Shown in pieces: positions 12,127-18,819 of a stretch of DNA of 30,847 bases (the stretch's first letter is position 1; each line of letters begins with the position of its first letter). Origin of the DNA: a virus. The notes under the pieces were generated by a model. That model was not told the DNA's origin and ran no database searches. It saw nothing but the letters and a program-made list of their open reading frames with translations. The stretch is taken from the IMG/VR virus record IMGVR_UViG_3300024520_000338, positions 1-30,847 of that record, one strand, 5' to 3'. Made by a program: the position numbers and the translations under genes.

Positions 12127-12741
12127 ATGGACTACTTAATTAATGAAATACCATTTTTCCAAGTGCCTAACGAAATATTTGAATGTGATCTTACTTCTAA
12201 TGAAAAGATTGTTTTTATGTATTTGTGCAGATGTGGTAACAATGGAAAGAAAGCGTTCCCAAGTCAACAGACGATAGCAGACAAATGTTCTATCGGTAAA
12301 TCAACTGCTAAACGCGCAGTAAATGCGTTAGTTGATAATAATTACATTATAAAGGAAAGGAGATTTAAAGAAGGATACAACAAGAGTAACATCTATAGAG
12401 TGAATTATAGTAGGGTCACACAGAACCTACCTAGGGTCACAGTGGACTCAGATAGGGTCACAGTGAACCACTATAAAGAACTAAGTAATAAGAACTATGA
12501 AAAAATAACTAACAACTTACATCTTTTCGAGGAAAACACGCATACTATCTTATTAGCTTTAGAAGAATATACCTTTAATAGATTCGGTAAGCATATTAGA
12601 AAACACGATCCTAATAAAAGTTATGATTGGTTTGAACTAGAATATAGTGAAGACTTAGAAGCAGATTTTGATTCGTTAATAAAATGTTACGATAATTGCA
12701 ATTTAGACTACTTGATAACAGTAGAAAGGAGAATACAATAA
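12127..12741 (+). CDS. Winged-helix replication initiator-like protein, sole plus-strand gene
   Basis: A 204-residue protein. Residues 24-82 form a winged helix of the HTH_36 type (LTSNEKIVFMYLCRCGNNGK, FPSQQTIADKCSIGKSTAKR, VNALVDNNYIIKERR). This domain starts many plasmid and phage replication initiators. Residues 94-114 contain RVT three times at 7-residue spacing, encoded by 21-bp DNA repeats. The C-terminal half is helical and acidic and not recognised. GAAAGGAGGTAGTT is the ribosome site. It could be an initiator with its own origin, or a transcription regulator of the divergent early operon. Repeats inside the gene favour the first view. Confidence 0.72.
   Translation: MDYLINEIPFFQVPNEIFECDLTSNEKIVFMYLCRCGNNGKKAFPSQQTIADKCSIGKSTAKRAVNALVDNNYIIKERRFKEGYNKSNIYRVNYSRVTQNLPRVTVDSDRVTVNHYKELSNKNYEKITNNLHLFEENTHTILLALEEYTFNRFGKHIRKHDPNKSYDWFELEYSEDLEADFDSLIKCYDNCNLDYLITVERRIQ
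12411..12462. repeat. Three iteron-like direct repeats, 21 bp apart, within the initiator gene
   Basis: The 10-mer tagggtcaca occurs at 12411-12420, 12432-12441 and 12453-12462. In the second and third copies identity extends through gtg. Exact 21-bp spacing (two helical turns) places all copies on one DNA face and keeps the frame (RVT every 7 residues). This resembles initiator-binding iterons; origin function is inferred. Confidence 0.65.
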
Positions 12742-12783
12742 AACGAGACTTCGCAAGGAGCTGAACCCTTTAGAAATCTCGTT
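12742..12783. terminator. Hairpin at the end of the initiator gene, possible bidirectional terminator
   Basis: AACGAGA (12742-12748) pairs with TCTCGTT (12777-12783), with a smaller inner stem (AAGG with CCTT). Read on the minus strand it is followed by TTATT, so it could stop read-through into the initiator gene. On the plus strand it directly follows the stop, but the T-run is poor. Confidence 0.45.
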
Positions 12784-12873
12784 CCATAAGCTATTTAGTT
12801 TTTAGTTGGTACATCTTACCCCTAAGACATACGGACTGTTTGACAAATATAAGTTTACCATATAAACGGAAAT
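12784..12873. other. Non-coding stretch, nothing convincing seen
   Basis: No gene with a ribosome site is found on either strand. A plus-strand TTGACA occurs at 12840-12845, with only a poor -10 (TAAACG at 17 bases or TATAAA at 15). It is part of the 370-base gap between the initiator gene and the lysis gene at 13115. Confidence 0.5.
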
Positions 12874-12898
12874 AAAAAAAGAACCTTTTAAGATTCTT
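12874..12898 (-). terminator. Terminator of the second candidate small RNA
   Basis: Minus strand: AAGAATCT pairs with AGGTTCTT over 8 bp (one G-U) around loop TAAA, followed by TTTTTTTATT. The distal arm and T-run are the same as in the terminator at 8202-8224. Confidence 0.8.
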
Positions 12899-12982
12899 TA
12901 GATATATTCAGAAAGCTTGCCGACAAAATCTGAATAGTAGCTCGAGAAGTAGCGTCAGACCATCCTCTTATTAATTTGATTA
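12874..12982 (-). ncRNA. Candidate small non-coding RNA (about 105 nt)
   Basis: On the minus strand an extended -10, TGGTATGAT (hexamer 12993-12988), lies at the upstream end and a strong terminator (12879-12898 plus T-run) at the other. Between them TATTCAGA pairs with TCTGAATA around a 16-base loop (about 12912-12945). No frame of use is present. The end is similar to that of the candidate RNA at 8195-8303, both ending in GGTTCTTTTTTTATT, so the two may share origin or function. The -35 is weak. Confidence 0.5.
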
Positions 12983-13004
12983 ATTGCATCATACCATATA
13001 ACGT

Positions 13005-13066
13005 GAAAAAATGCCATACGATAGGCATCTTCTCTGAGGAATTAATTGTAATAAGGAGTTTCTATG
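13005..13066 (-). ncRNA. Candidate very short RNA (about 60 nt) with anti-Shine-Dalgarno sequence
   Basis: Minus strand: promoter TTGCAA-17-TATAAT (13100-13072) and a small terminator hairpin ATGCC/GGCAT followed by six Ts (13028-13005). The predicted transcript carries CTCCTT and TTCCTC, complementary to AAGGAG-type ribosome sites. A role as an antisense RNA is possible. Opposite it, the plus strand holds AAGGAG and ATG followed by only four codons. The unit may be real, but the hairpin is short. Confidence 0.38.
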
Positions 13067-13071
13067 AATCT

Positions 13072-13100
13072 ATTATAAAACAAAAGACCGACTTTTGCAA
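13072..13100 (-). promoter_or_regulatory. Promoter nested in the late terminator (TTGCAA-17-TATAAT)
   Basis: A consensus TATAAT (13077-13072) with TTGCAA (13100-13095) at 17 bases. The -35 lies inside the hairpin of the late-operon terminator. It would start the short RNA 13066-13005. Confidence 0.5.
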
Positions 13101-13107
13101 ATCGGTC
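13077..13107 (-). terminator. Terminator of the late (structural and lysis) operon
   Basis: Minus strand: GACCGA and TCGGTC pair around a ten-base loop, followed by TTTTGTTTT. It lies 7 bases after the stop of the last lysis gene at 13115 and ends the late transcript. Confidence 0.85.
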
Positions 13108-13114
13108 CAGGTGA

Positions 13115-13276
13115 TTACTTGTTATCTATAATTGATTTAACATCTAATACGGCTAATACCGCGACCAATATAGTGTTAATCATATCTAATTGTTTTGTTG
13201 CCATTGCGTAACCAGTGATTGCTATTAATAAAAACAACAATACCAACTGAATTAAGTTGTCTTGCAAGAATTTCAT
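13115..13276 (-). CDS. Small membrane protein, holin candidate
   Basis: A 53-residue protein with two hydrophobic segments: residues 8-24 (LIQLVLLFLLIAITGYA) and 33-47 (INTILVAVLAVLDV). A short charged hinge MATKQLD lies between, and the end is DNK. AGGAGGACAC precedes ATG. It is the last gene before the late terminator and next to the endolysin, so a holin or antiholin role fits. Size is small even for holins. Other membrane proteins at 14027-14332 and 14394-14513 are rival candidates. Confidence 0.62.
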   Translation of the reverse strand: MKFLQDNLIQLVLLFLLIAITGYAMATKQLDMINTILVAVLAVLDVKSIIDNK

Positions 13277-13323
13277 GTGTCCTCCTAGATTGTAGTAATA
13301 TCCGTAGATGTTAGATCACTTCC

Positions 13324-13779
13324 TTATTTATAATAGTATTTAACTGCGCTATTCCCTTGATGTTTCCATCCGTTACCTTCATTCCATCTTTTAAAACTAG
13401 AACTACCGATATCTAAATGCAACCATAATAGCTTTTTACTATTCTTATCCATGTAAATGCCAATGTTTTTAAATCCAATCCCGACGCAGATTTTAGCTAA
13501 CTGGTCCGCTGCCCAACCTGTGAAATTAAACTTAACATCAACCGCATGTCCTAACAAGTGATTACTGTTACTTGAACCGCCTATTTTCGAGTTGTAAGAG
13601 CTTGTACGATACCCCGAGTTAATATCAGTCGAACCAACAATAACTCTTAGCATATCGAGTTTTTCGAACAATTCTACTTGCTTTGCTTTTATAGCGTTCC
13701 CATCATCTTTATTAGCAAACTCATAAGCCGTAAAGTAATGACCTAGTTTAATTGATTTTAAAATAGTCGTAGCATCCAT
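13324..13779 (-). CDS. Endolysin, M15-family peptidase
   Basis: A 151-residue protein with the M15A (VanY/D-Ala-D-Ala peptidase-like) zinc site: INSGYRTSSYNSKIGG at residues 53-68, then SNHLLGHAVDV giving H74 and D81, and WLHLDIG giving H121. These are the usual H, D and H ligands. It would cut peptide cross-links of peptidoglycan, releasing progeny. There is no wall-binding domain and no signal peptide, so it needs a holin. It starts right after the helix-hairpin-helix gene stop with GGAGTGA upstream, in the lysis cassette. Confidence 0.88.
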   Translation of the reverse strand: MDATTILKSIKLGHYFTAYEFANKDDGNAIKAKQVELFEKLDMLRVIVGSTDINSGYRTSSYNSKIGGSSNSNHLLGHAVDVKFNFTGWAADQLAKICVGIGFKNIGIYMDKNSKKLLWLHLDIGSSSFKRWNEGNGWKHQGNSAVKYYYK

Positions 13780-14037
13780 CTAATCACTCCATTCTTCTTT
13801 AATAGTTTGTAGCCTTTGAACGCCTATCCCTTCAACCTCGACTAACTCTTCTACACTAGCTTCAGGATTTTTTTCAAGATACAACAATATTCTTTTCGCA
13901 AGCACATCGCCAATATCATGCAGTTCAATTAGTTCTTCATACGTAGAATTTTGTATGTCAGGTTTTGAGCCGATTAGAAAGATAAGCGATAAGATTAATA
14001 CTGTCATTATTAACAATAGTAAAAACTTACTTTTCAT
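13780..14037 (-). CDS. Membrane-anchored helix-hairpin-helix (ComEA-like) protein
   Basis: An 85-residue protein. Residues 4-23 (KFLLLLIMTVLILSLIFLIG) are a transmembrane helix or uncleaved signal. Residues 30-85 are a double helix-hairpin-helix: STYEELIELHDIGDVLAKRI and VEELVEVEGIGVQRLQTIKE, each with the IG hairpin turn of ComEA-type DNA-binding modules. ComEA holds incoming DNA at the cell surface in competent bacteria. Here the gene lies between a coiled-coil membrane protein and the endolysin, which is unusual. It may bind DNA at the membrane, or only share the fold. It overlaps the upstream gene by 11 bases. Confidence 0.74.
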   Translation of the reverse strand: MKSKFLLLLIMTVLILSLIFLIGSKPDIQNSTYEELIELHDIGDVLAKRILLYLEKNPEASVEELVEVEGIGVQRLQTIKEEWSD

Positions 14038-14332
14038 TTTTCTCCTCCAGTAACAATTGTATAATTCTATCCAGTTTTTTATTTAACTCGTTGTGATCTT
14101 CTCTCTGTCGTTGGTGTTCTGCAGAATGTTCAGTTTTAAACTCTCTGAAATCCTCCTTTTTAACATAATTATCACTCATGTTATCGTTCACCGTTTTGAT
14201 TTCGTCATTGTTCGAGACAATCGCAGTAGTATTTTTAGATATCTTTTTATTTATCTCAGATATTACTAGTGTTATCGTAGCACCTAGCGCCACTGCAATT
14301 ACGCCCATTATCCAGTACATTAGTGCGGTCAC
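14027..14332 (-). CDS. Membrane-anchored coiled-coil protein, holin-like candidate, GTG start
   Basis: A 101-residue protein that starts at GTG (14332-14330) after GAAAGGGGTAAACC. Residues 5-24 (MYWIMGVIAVALGATITLVI) are a transmembrane segment and the rest is a charged coiled coil (EFKTEHSAEHQRQREDHNEL then KKLDRIIQLLLEE). The arrangement, one N-terminal helix plus coiled coil beside the endolysin, is seen in several phage lysis cassettes (XhlA-like in arrangement but inverted), so a holin or lysis regulator is possible. Confidence 0.62.
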   Translation of the reverse strand: MTALMYWIMGVIAVALGATITLVISEINKKISKNTTAIVSNNDEIKTVNDNMSDNYVKKEDFREFKTEHSAEHQRQREDHNELNKKLDRIIQLLLEEKNEK

Positions 14333-14393
14333 GGTTTACCCCTTTCAATTAGTAGAATGTTTATCGAAAGAATCCCACGTCTAACGATTAAAA

Positions 14394-14513
14394 TTATATC
14401 TTCGAAGCTTTTCTATTTTCAAAGAACAACATCATAAATCCTAATAAATAAATACCAACAACCGGCGGAATGATGTACAACGCTAAATATAAAATAACTT
14501 CTAATACTATCAT
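14394..14513 (-). CDS. Tiny membrane peptide (39 residues) in the lysis cassette
   Basis: MIVLEVILYLALYIIPPVVG followed by IYLLGFMMLFFENRKASKI. Nearly the whole length is hydrophobic with a basic end, as in one or two membrane segments around PP. AAAGGAGTAATT precedes ATG, and it starts 2 bases after the stop of the 1431-residue gene. It may be a small holin or lysis helper. Function unproven. Confidence 0.55.
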   Translation of the reverse strand: MIVLEVILYLALYIIPPVVGIYLLGFMMLFFENRKASKI

Positions 14514-14515
14514 AA

Positions 14516-17500
14516 TTACTCCTTTCCTTCTAAAAAATCTTCTTTTGCTAAGTCGTACCCTTCATCGTTGACTTTCTTTACAGCTTTCGCCTTTTCTTCG
14601 TCACTAGAATTTTGATAATTAGAGCTATTAAACAAAGTTTTTAATCCTTGTTCTGTGTATTCGCCCATTACTTTTTGGAAATCTGATTTTTCCTGAGTTG
14701 TTAATTCGTATTTAACTTTTTTACTTGTTACGTTTTTCACTCTCGCTCTAGGTAAGAAAGACTTCCCAACTTCATTATACAACCTTAACAGTTCATTAGT
14801 CAAAGCGTCGTCTTGCTTCTTAGCAAAGAATCCAGGAGAAAGGAATTGTTGCACTGCGTTTAGTGCGCCTTCGCCATATTTAAGTTCTTCTCCGAATATA
14901 CCACGTTTAGGCGGTAAACTCGTAGTTAAACCAGGTGTTTTAGATTGTGCTTGCGTCTTAAATGTTTTCAATATACTCGAATAGTCTCGCTCTCTTTTCA
15001 CAGGATCAACAGTCCTTGCAATCTGTCCTCCAACAGTAGGTATACCTTGACCAATATAATCTAGAGGTAACTCGAATATTTTCTTAGCAACTCCATCATA
15101 ACCACCGAAGAAATCAGTTATGCCGCTTAACATTGTTTGTTTAAAAATAGTGTCTATACCTGAAGTTACAGCAGTCGCAGTAGCGTCAACTATACCCGAC
15201 TCTTCTTTTTTCATCATTTCTTCAGCAAAAGCAACACCCATAAAGTAAGGGATTGCTGCGGGTTGTGCCCAATCTATCGTGTATGAACCGTTTTTCATAA
15301 CAATCGAATTAGGCAATATACCAGCTCTTGATAGCAAAGCTTCTTCTTCGGGATCTGCTTTGTACTCACCTCTAGCCATTCCGTTAAATGCCATATAAGC
15401 ACCCAATGCTGACAATCCAGCGCCAGTTGTACCTTTAGAGAATATCTCTATTGCTTCCGCAGCTGGTGCGTTACCTGCTATTTTAGCGATACTTTTAACT
15501 ACTCCTATCGGCGAATAGTCAATACCTGTTTGAGCAATGTTTGCAGGTGTCTTACTGAAAGGTATAGCAGCTTCTACTAACAGTCCGTACTGAGACTTTT
15601 TACCTTTTGCGATAATATCAGCTAGTGCGTTCTGTTCTCTAAATGTAGCTTCTTGTGCTCGTCTTAATGCATATGCTACAGCTTCTTGTGTAGGTTCTGT
15701 CATTCCTCTAGCTTGCATAAACCCAGCTAAATCTCTAACAAAGTGTTTTTTAAGGAAAATTATATCTTCTACTTCTAATGTGTCTTTTGAAAATTTACTT
15801 ACTTTCTCTAATGCCTTGTTAGAAAAGTCCTTTAGTTTTTTTGCGCCTGTTGTGATTTTACCATCAGTCTCTTTAAAGTTAACACCAGTATCAAAGATTT
15901 TCTTCTCTGCGAAAGGTGACTTGATTCCGAATATTTCCCAACGAGAGCCTTCTGATAACTCTTTTGTGTGTTCATCCCAATATTTAGTGGCCGTTTTTCT
16001 ATTAGCCTTGTTAGCAAATACTGATTTAGTACGCTCTGCTTGTGGTAAGAATGCTTTTTCTAATACTGCAGCTTCCGTATCAGCAACTTTTTTAACCGCA
16101 GCCATCATGCTATTACCTAATAAGTTTCTAGCGTGAGTCTTAGGATTAGTTAACATTGCAATTCTTCTCCACGAGTCAAATTTTTCACGTCTAGTCGTAG
16201 GTATCCTTTTGGAAATAGATTCGTATAATTCTTCAAACAGTTGTGTTTTCTCTGCGTCCGTTGTTTCTGAAGTGAATTTAGCAACTTTTGCAAGTTCTTC
16301 TTCGCTCAATTCAATTTTTTTCCAACCTTTTTCACCTTTGCCTATCAATTTCTTTTTACGAGGACCGTATCTCTTCAAACCTTGATCGTTAAGCTTCTTA
16401 ATTTCTCTTTCTAAATATTGCAGAACGGTAGCAGGGTCGTTAGCTTCTCTTAAAATCTTAGCAGCTTGCGAATATTGACCAGCTTGCGTTAAAGTTTCTG
16501 CTACGTCAGATAAAACTCTTCTCATTGCGAATAAATCACCTTGAGCCGCAGCTTCGTTAGCTAATAATTTGGCGAGTACAACGTTATCAGGAGTAAACTC
16601 TGTCTTTGTTAAGTCGAAATCTTTTAAAGCTTCTTCGTATCCTTTGTCGAATCTAGCTAAAGCCTTGTCTAAAGTTGTTGCATTAGTTAATTCTGTGTAA
16701 AAATCTGAGTCTTTATCGAAGCTTGCGTTAGCTTCAGGTGCGATAGCTTGATCCGTTCTTATGTTTCTACTGAATCCACGCTCAATCTGACCATCTTTTG
16801 TACGTTTTGCAGTTCCGTCTGCGTTACGTTTAACTGTAGTCTCTATTCCTGGTATTTCAAACGTAGTTACTAAATCATCTTCACCTTCTATTTTAGCAGC
16901 TTGCGGCGACTCTTTACCTGGTGCAAACTCAAACTCATCAATTCTAGCATCATCAGCTGCAGCTTTACGGCTATCTTCTAGCGTTTGTCTAAATACGTTA
17001 GGTTCGGGTTCATCTATTTGGACACCAAACTTTTTAATAGGTTGTGATGCACCTCTACTGTATAAATCATTAGGATCAAACAATATAGAAACTTCATGAG
17101 GGTCTGCGCCTGTTAATTTACCTCCTACGTGTTTATAGCCATCGTACCCTATTTCTTTCAAGTTTATTTGTAACTCGGTTAAAATTTCTTCTGACTCAGA
17201 CTTGGAAACAGCTCCGGACATTTCGTCAGTTATTTTTCTATATAAATCATACCCGGTGTCGCCTTTGTTGTCATTGATAATTGAAGTTATATTAGTGTCA
17301 AACAAATCATCAACAGGCTCTAGAGCTCTCCTATACTCGTTTAAAACTTGTTCGTCAAACGGAACTTCTAAGTCTAACAGTTTAGATCTATCTATACTTG
17401 CTTGATAAATAGTAGGAACTCCACGTCTTTTGGATCTCGCTCTTGCATATCCTCCAGCGATATCTTTAGAATCGGTCAAGTATATACCAGGCCCGAACAA

Positions 17501-18811
17501 ACCCTCTGTATTTGTCAATCTAGGCTCTAAACTCTTCGCTGTTAAACCTTTAGTTCCGCTTCCGTGGTAAACTATATCAAAACCATCTTCGTCTACCCTA
17601 GGGGCTTGTTGTACTATAGGTTTTTCCACAGGGATGTCCACAGTTGTTGATAAGTCTCCATCGATCTTAGCAGGTTCTACTGATTGTTTAAACGGATTAA
17701 CCTCTAACCCTTCTGTTAAAGCTCTGTCTTGTGTTTTAATAGTGTTTAAGCCTAATACATCAGATACCTTACTAGCTTGCGCAGGGTCTAACTGTTTGAT
17801 TCTATTAAGCGCTATCTGTCTACCGTCATCACCTAACTCTTCAATAACTTTCTTTAGATTAGTAACCTCTTTACTCTGAAAAGCTTCTTGGAAACCTTTA
17901 GCATCTGATAGTCTACCGATAACTAGATTTAATCCGATATCAATAGCAGTATTACCTGCAAGATTCCAAAACGTCTCACCTAGATCCTTTTCGCCTTTTA
18001 ATAGTGGTATCCATTCTTGCGGCGCTTGTACAATTCTATCAGCTACTAAATCTACCGCTTGATTAGCTGCGAACTGTGAACCTAGTTTACTAGTTAACCA
18101 CCCGCCAAACTTAGTAGCGCCTAGTGCAGCGTTTACCGCTTGATATTGTGCAGCTGTTCCGAGTATTTTACCACCTACGAAACCTTGTTTAAACTCAGGT
18201 GTTTCTCTAGCTTGTTGTATCAACTCTTCATCTGTGTCGAATACGGTGTCTAAAGGCTTGATTAATTGCTTTCCAAATGGTAAACCTTCTATAACTCCAC
18301 GCCCTCTTACGTTTGCTACAGCTTGTTCGTTCATGAACTCTTGGCTCAACTCTCTTACGCGTTCAGCGTTTCCACCTTGAATAGTAAGTTGTCTGATTTC
18401 CTCTTGTATTCTATCCATGTTTTCTTTAGCTACATTGCGACTTTCTTTCCTGATTTTAGCATCTTCCTGACGTTGTTGTATTTCAGGCTGATTACGGCTT
18501 GCAAACCTTTGACGTTCATTAGTACCCGAACCGCGTTTAATCTCGTCTAAGAACGATTTAGGCTGTTCTACGGGTATCTCTGTGCCTATAGGTTTCCTAG
18601 CAACAGAAGCAACCTTCTCAAAGAAAGAAGGCTCTTGTTGTTGTCGTTGTTGTGCTACTTGTTGTGTTTTCTCAAAGAACGTAGGTTCAAATTGACCGGC
18701 TTCTATGTTTCTAGCTTGTTCTATTGCTGGTCTATCTATGCCACTAAGAGCGCCTAGGAAAGATTTATTTTTAGTTTTCTTCTTGTTTAATTCGTTTAAA
18801 AAACTTGGCAT
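14516..18811 (-). CDS. Giant ejection-type virion protein with ADP-ribosyltransferase-like domain
   Basis: A 1431-residue protein, the largest in the window. The first 95 residues are low complexity and repeat a short motif (PSFLNEL, KSFLGAL, PTFFEKT, PSFFEKV, KSFLDEI). Residues 411-587 look like the ART-PolyVal type of ADP-ribosyltransferase: VYHGSGTKGL (H416), GLFGPGIYLTD (Y444) and PHEVSILFDP (E573), the H-Y-E order. Segments at 881-900 (WRRIAMLTNPKTHARNLLGN) and 1085-1106 (SKTPANIAQTGIDYSP) recur in large polyvalent phage proteins. Hydrophobic helices occur near 1126-1147. Its place after adaptor, nozzle and fibre genes fits an internal virion protein delivered with the DNA. ADP-ribosylation of host targets is inferred. 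Confidence 0.78.
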   Translation of the reverse strand: MPSFLNELNKKKTKNKSFLGALSGIDRPAIEQARNIEAGQFEPTFFEKTQQVAQQRQQQEPSFFEKVASVARKPIGTEIPVEQPKSFLDEIKRGSGTNERQRFASRNQPEIQQRQEDAKIRKESRNVAKENMDRIQEEIRQLTIQGGNAERVRELSQEFMNEQAVANVRGRGVIEGLPFGKQLIKPLDTVFDTDEELIQQARETPEFKQGFVGGKILGTAAQYQAVNAALGATKFGGWLTSKLGSQFAANQAVDLVADRIVQAPQEWIPLLKGEKDLGETFWNLAGNTAIDIGLNLVIGRLSDAKGFQEAFQSKEVTNLKKVIEELGDDGRQIALNRIKQLDPAQASKVSDVLGLNTIKTQDRALTEGLEVNPFKQSVEPAKIDGDLSTTVDIPVEKPIVQQAPRVDEDGFDIVYHGSGTKGLTAKSLEPRLTNTEGLFGPGIYLTDSKDIAGGYARARSKRRGVPTIYQASIDRSKLLDLEVPFDEQVLNEYRRALEPVDDLFDTNITSIINDNKGDTGYDLYRKITDEMSGAVSKSESEEILTELQINLKEIGYDGYKHVGGKLTGADPHEVSILFDPNDLYSRGASQPIKKFGVQIDEPEPNVFRQTLEDSRKAAADDARIDEFEFAPGKESPQAAKIEGEDDLVTTFEIPGIETTVKRNADGTAKRTKDGQIERGFSRNIRTDQAIAPEANASFDKDSDFYTELTNATTLDKALARFDKGYEEALKDFDLTKTEFTPDNVVLAKLLANEAAAQGDLFAMRRVLSDVAETLTQAGQYSQAAKILREANDPATVLQYLEREIKKLNDQGLKRYGPRKKKLIGKGEKGWKKIELSEEELAKVAKFTSETTDAEKTQLFEELYESISKRIPTTRREKFDSWRRIAMLTNPKTHARNLLGNSMMAAVKKVADTEAAVLEKAFLPQAERTKSVFANKANRKTATKYWDEHTKELSEGSRWEIFGIKSPFAEKKIFDTGVNFKETDGKITTGAKKLKDFSNKALEKVSKFSKDTLEVEDIIFLKKHFVRDLAGFMQARGMTEPTQEAVAYALRRAQEATFREQNALADIIAKGKKSQYGLLVEAAIPFSKTPANIAQTGIDYSPIGVVKSIAKIAGNAPAAEAIEIFSKGTTGAGLSALGAYMAFNGMARGEYKADPEEEALLSRAGILPNSIVMKNGSYTIDWAQPAAIPYFMGVAFAEEMMKKEESGIVDATATAVTSGIDTIFKQTMLSGITDFFGGYDGVAKKIFELPLDYIGQGIPTVGGQIARTVDPVKRERDYSSILKTFKTQAQSKTPGLTTSLPPKRGIFGEELKYGEGALNAVQQFLSPGFFAKKQDDALTNELLRLYNEVGKSFLPRARVKNVTSKKVKYELTTQEKSDFQKVMGEYTEQGLKTLFNSSNYQNSSDEEKAKAVKKVNDEGYDLAKEDFLEGKE

Positions 18812-18819
18812 ATTCCCTC

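Noticed and set aside
12411-12462. CRISPR-like interpretation of the three spaced repeats
   Set aside because: The units are only 10-13 bp with 11-bp gaps, lie inside a coding frame, and have no cas genes nearby; iterons explain them better.
12840-12868. Plus-strand promoter TTGACA with TAAACG or TATAAA
   Set aside because: The -10 is poor or at 15 bases, and no plus-strand gene follows.
13052-13070. Plus-strand AAGGAG-ATG leader peptide
   Set aside because: The frame has only four codons before a stop, with no gene downstream on that strand; it is more likely the complement of the short RNA.
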